36,070 bases of DNA from an uncultured Clostridia bacterium (GTDB taxonomy: Bacteria; Bacillota; Clostridia; Christensenellales; UBA1242), in assembly GCA_944383375.1 (NCBI GenBank), contig CALWPG010000010.1, positions 1 through 36,070 on the forward strand. Direction: 5' to 3'. A program made the translations under genes and the position numbers. The notes under the pieces are model-generated. The model searched no databases, was not told the DNA's origin, and worked only from the letters and a program-made list of their open reading frames with translations. Shown piece after piece: positions 33,951 to 36,070 of this stretch (its first letter is position 1; each line of letters opens with the position of its first letter).

Positions 33951-34598
33951 TTATAAAAATTTATTTAATAATTCTTCATCGTTTACACTAAATCTTAAAT
34001 ATAAATCGTAGTTTTCATAGTCTAATAAAGCATACAATATCTGATTTTGAAAGCCATCTATAACTTTTTTATATAATAGATATTCGTCATTTTGTGTGAC
34101 TTCTGCACCAACGATATAGTCATCTTTGTCAGGATAGTCAATATCTTGATTCATTATTAAAGTAAATTCAAGATACGTGAAAGGTATATTATTATTTGTT
34201 CCTTCCAATTCCAAAATATATAGATCATCTTCAGCATATTGTCCGTAATGCGATATAATGTTACAGTCATCAAATATAAAAGCATATTTAGGGTAATTTT
34301 CGTTTATATATTCTTGGCAATAATCCAAAGTAAGATCATGTCTTATCAAATCGGAATACGTGTATAACTCTTCTGGTCTTAGCGCAAAGGGTAGAATAAC
34401 ACATAAAGCAACTATGCAACATAATGCTGTTGCACCATATGCAAATTTTAACCAAAAACTTTTTTTATTTGATTTATTTTCAATGACCCTATTTTTTAAT
34501 TTATTTATTCTGTTAGGCTCAAGTTCGGAAAAATCGTCAGTAAAATATTCTTTTGCCATACTATTAAGTTTTTCATCTTCAACAATCTTCTTTTTCAT
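33951..34598 (-). CDS. membrane anti-sigma factor-like protein
   Basis: The 215-residue product has a short cytoplasmic part (1-48, highly charged), one membrane helix (about 49-70, KFAYGATALCCIVALCVILP) and an extracytoplasmic domain (about 75-215) rich in acidic and aromatic residues. No zinc HxxxCxxC motif is seen. It overlaps the ECF sigma gene by 20 nt and is read directly after it, the usual order for a cognate anti-sigma. AAAGGAG lies 7-13 nt before the ATG. Confidence 0.7.
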   Translation of the reverse strand: MKKKIVEDEKLNSMAKEYFTDDFSELEPNRINKLKNRVIENKSNKKSFWLKFAYGATALCCIVALCVILPFALRPEELYTYSDLIRHDLTLDYCQEYINENYPKYAFIFDDCNIISHYGQYAEDDLYILELEGTNNNIPFTYLEFTLIMNQDIDYPDKDDYIVGAEVTQNDEYLLYKKVIDGFQNQILYALLDYENYDLYLRFSVNDEELLNKFL

Positions 34599-35112
34599 TA
34601 AAATGCTCCTTTAATAAAGTGTTGAGTTCGGATATTCTTCGTTTTATTGTAGACATAGAAAATTTTGTCATTTTAGCAATTTCTTTTATAGTATAATTAT
34701 TATTATATCTTAAATAAAATATCAACTTCAAATCTTTTGGAAATGCATCAATAATAAAAGATAAAGAAATATTAGAGAAAGTATCAACTGTTCCTAATAA
34801 TGCTATATTTATATTATCCAATTTGACTTCGGGCTTTATTTTTCTATTTACATTAAACATTTGGTATTTTGCAATTTTATATATCCATGAATAGCAGTTT
34901 TGATAAAATAATAAATCTTTAGATTTTTCAATTACTATCATAAATGTATTTTCGATTACATCTTTTATATCTTCTATATCATAGGTATATTTTCTTAAAA
35001 AATAAAATAATTCCTTGTAGATTAGTTTATAAAGTTCTTCAAAAGCCCCGTCATTACCTTTGCCAATTTCTTTAACCAAAAAATTTACTTTTGTCTTCTT
35101 CTCAGTATCCAT
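34579..35112 (-). CDS. ECF-type sigma-70 factor
   Basis: The 177-residue product has sigma region 2 (about 20-85: AFEELYKLIYKELFYFLRKY and YSWIYKIAKYQMFNVNR) and region 4 (about 120-170: FPKDLKLIFYLRYNNNYTIK, EIAKMTKFSMSTIKRRISEL). It would direct RNA polymerase to its own regulon when released from the membrane protein encoded next. The ribosome site is weak (GGAAAACA). Codon and base use is markedly AT-rich, as in the whole 31.6-35.7 kb block. Confidence 0.85.
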   Translation of the reverse strand: MDTEKKTKVNFLVKEIGKGNDGAFEELYKLIYKELFYFLRKYTYDIEDIKDVIENTFMIVIEKSKDLLFYQNCYSWIYKIAKYQMFNVNRKIKPEVKLDNINIALLGTVDTFSNISLSFIIDAFPKDLKLIFYLRYNNNYTIKEIAKMTKFSMSTIKRRISELNTLLKEHFNEKEDC

Positions 35113-35167
35113 TGTTTTCCATTTGTATTTTCATTTGTAATTTTTTAATTTAGAGATTTTAAAGTCT

Positions 35168-35196
35168 ATTTTAATAGAAATAATAAGTTAAGTCAA
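35168..35196 (-). promoter_or_regulatory. promoter of the sigma/anti-sigma operon
   Basis: TTGACT (35196-35191), 17 bp, TAAAAT (35173-35168) on the minus strand. This looks like a housekeeping promoter rather than an ECF type, so the operon may be expressed without its own sigma factor. Confidence 0.6.
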
Positions 35197-35216
35197 AAAA
35201 ATAGTTAAAAACTATA
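35195..35216 (-). terminator. small terminator after the double-XRE gene
   Basis: ATAGTTTTTAACTAT on the minus strand forms a 6-bp stem followed by a T run that abuts the next promoter. Weak stem, good T tract. Confidence 0.45.
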
Positions 35217-35227
35217 AATCAACGGTC

Positions 35228-35662
35228 CTACTGTTTATTTCTACCAATTAAATAATCAATACTAGCACCAAAATAATTTGCTAGTTTTGTTAACACGGCA
35301 AGTGATGGTGTTGTTCCTGCACGCCATTTGCGAGATATATTTATATTCAAGCCAAGATTTTTAGTTACCTTATAATGAGTAACTTTATTTATTTTCAGAA
35401 GTTCTTCATATCTAGATAAAAATAAATTATCCATATCAGTGTAATTGCCATATTCTTCACAATCAGACAAACCTACAAGATAGTTAATACTACAATGAAA
35501 ATAATTGGCAATTTTAATAGCGGTGTTTAAACCAGACAGATATTTACCATTAATATAATTAGAAATAGTCTTATATGCAATACCAAGTTCCACGGATAGC
35601 TTTGTCAATGTGAGATTGTGATTGGACATAAGTTCTTCCAGATTTTCTTTGACTGAATACAT
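35228..35662 (-). CDS. regulator with two tandem XRE helix-turn-helix domains
   Basis: The 144-residue product has two copies of the XRE fold: residues 3-65 (LTLTKLSVELGIAYKTISNY, HCSINYLVGLSD) and 82-144 (THYKVTKNLGLNINISRKWR, GASIDYLIGRNK). Each ends in the same xxSIDYLxG phrase, so this is an internal duplication. Such proteins occur next to integrated elements as repressors. No clear Shine-Dalgarno is seen; the start is preceded by AGTATACT. It reads toward the sigma operon. Confidence 0.85.
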   Translation of the reverse strand: MYSVKENLEELMSNHNLTLTKLSVELGIAYKTISNYINGKYLSGLNTAIKIANYFHCSINYLVGLSDCEEYGNYTDMDNLFLSRYEELLKINKVTHYKVTKNLGLNINISRKWRAGTTPSLAVLTKLANYFGASIDYLIGRNKQ

Positions 35663-35738
35663 AGTATACTCTCTGACTTTAATATTATTTTAAATTTTTT
35701 ATATTTTGTTAATTTTGAAAGTGAGATATACTACTTTT
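35663..35738. promoter_or_regulatory. candidate XRE operator pair
   Basis: AGTATACTCTC (35664-35674) and GAGATATACTAC (35723-35734) are inverted copies of the word GTATA(C/T)(T)CTC about 55 bp apart, flanking the AT-rich region upstream of the XRE gene. This fits paired operators for a dimeric repressor, unproven. Confidence 0.3.
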
Positions 35739-35793
35739 GTTTCAAAAAATTTTTATCCTCGCCCGTGAAAATAAATTTTCAATGCTCAATATA

Positions 35794-35821
35794 TAAAAAA
35801 AGAATTGCTAACGGCAATTCT
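35794..35821 (-). terminator. terminator after first tRNA-end remnant
   Basis: AGAATTGC and GCAATTCT form a perfect 8-bp stem; on the minus strand seven T residues follow. Confidence 0.65.
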
Positions 35822-35828
35822 GCATTTT

Positions 35829-35852
35829 TGGTTGGAATGAGTGTTGACCGAC
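35829..35852 (-). pseudogene. degenerate remnant of tRNA-Ile 3' end
   Basis: The 15 bases TGGTTGGAATGAGTG (35829-35843) are identical to the 3' end of the copy 101 bp to the right: encoded CCA, discriminator, acceptor strand and part of the T stem. The following bases read as the variable-loop end with the T loop deleted. Its own terminator lies directly behind it. Confidence 0.5.
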
Positions 35853-35896
35853 AAAATTACTTATATTCGCTTATGCTCATTTAAGGTGGGGAAAAT

Positions 35897-35923
35897 AAAA
35901 AAAAGAATGGCAATTTGCCACTC
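35897..35923 (-). terminator. terminator after second tRNA-end remnant
   Basis: GAGTGGCA and TGCCATTC pair (one G-U), loop AAT, then a run of eight T residues on the minus strand. Confidence 0.65.
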
Positions 35924-35929
35924 ATTTAT

Positions 35930-35974
35930 TGGTTGGAATGAGTGGACTCGAACCACCGACCCCCACCTTATCAG
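35930..35974 (-). pseudogene. 3' half of tRNA-Ile(GAT), probable attachment site scar
   Basis: Read on the minus strand: anticodon loop CTGATAA (35974-35968), 3' anticodon stem GGTGG, variable GGGTC, T arm GGTGG-TTCGAGT-CCACT, acceptor CATTCCA, discriminator A and encoded CCA (35932-35930). The 5' half is missing: bases before the loop are CTTTT, which cannot pair with GGTGG, and no D arm exists up to the window edge. Integrases of mobile elements often cut at exactly this anticodon-loop position and leave the displaced 3' end at the far side of the insert. Confidence 0.75.
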
Positions 35975-36070
35975 AAAAGTGTATGTTTTTATAATGGTGT
36001 GAAAGTTGATTTATATAAGCATTATAAATAAAGAGATTTAGACACTTTAAAAACAAAATTGATGTCAAAC

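Noticed and set aside
35930-35974. Complete tRNA-Ile gene
   Set aside because: The anticodon stem cannot close and no D arm or 5' acceptor strand is present upstream to the end of the window.

Overview
The window looks like a low-GC, Gram-positive chromosome, most likely an uncultured member of the Clostridia (Bacillota). Grounds: AT-rich codon use, strong AAGGAG-type ribosome binding sites, the rpsL-rpsG-fusA-tuf string, a SipL-like spore-coat protein (SPOCS/DUF3794 plus LysM) directly after tuf, and several TTG/GTG starts. The genus cannot be fixed from the sequence alone.

Layout. 1-5.4 kb: the str-type translation block (rpsL, rpsG, fusA, tuf). It has a structured leader with an intrinsic terminator before rpsL, and fusA is flanked by repeated palindromic intergenic elements. 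5.5-10.1 kb: a sipL-like gene, a secreted/anchored hypothetical protein, prfB with a programmed +1 frameshift, and tsaD. 10.1-13.8 kb: an HxlR regulator divergent from a degenerate metallo-beta-lactamase-fold protein, then a zinc-macrodomain/class M sirtuin pair (the sirtuin is frameshifted) and a HAD hydrolase. 14.0-18.9 kb: a very large protein joining a cytoplasmic XRE DNA-binding domain, one membrane helix, an extracytoplasmic trypsin-like protease, about seven InlB-type B repeats and a GLUG-like beta-helix, translationally coupled to a small membrane protein. 18.9-20.85 kb: an ABC exporter (broken by one stop codon) behind a leader that encodes an 11-residue peptide and two terminators, each with its own competing antiterminator pairing. 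20.9-25.1 kb: a short pyrophosphatase-like protein, a HIT protein, and a patch of broken genes (truncated membrane protein, alpha/beta hydrolase, DUF11 surface protein with a Cys-rich tail). 25.2-31.5 kb: aldehyde dehydrogenase, two Nudix hydrolases, CYTH proteins, a MerR regulator divergent from a DUF4097 protein, and a cyclophilin-like/flavodoxin pair behind a 19-bp-spaced MerR-type promoter. 31.6-35.7 kb, minus strand: RHS fragment, DUF1492-like regulator, secreted C39-like cysteine protease, anti-sigma, ECF sigma factor and a double-XRE regulator. 35.8-36.07 kb: two tandem remnants of the 3' end of tRNA-Ile(GAT), each followed by a terminator, which look like integration scars.

Two themes stand out. 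First, regulation by RNA structure: the rpsL leader, the two-stage ABC-exporter attenuator, and a terminator hairpin that contains the Shine-Dalgarno of the C39 protease gene. Second, decay: at least seven accessory genes between 12.4 and 31 kb carry one or a few inactivating lesions (1-nt deletions or in-frame TAA/TAG), while the housekeeping genes and the 4.45-kb protease gene are clean. The most novel-looking units are the attenuator-controlled exporter, the HTH-membrane-protease fusion with its partner, and the sigma/anti-sigma/cysteine-protease/RHS operon.
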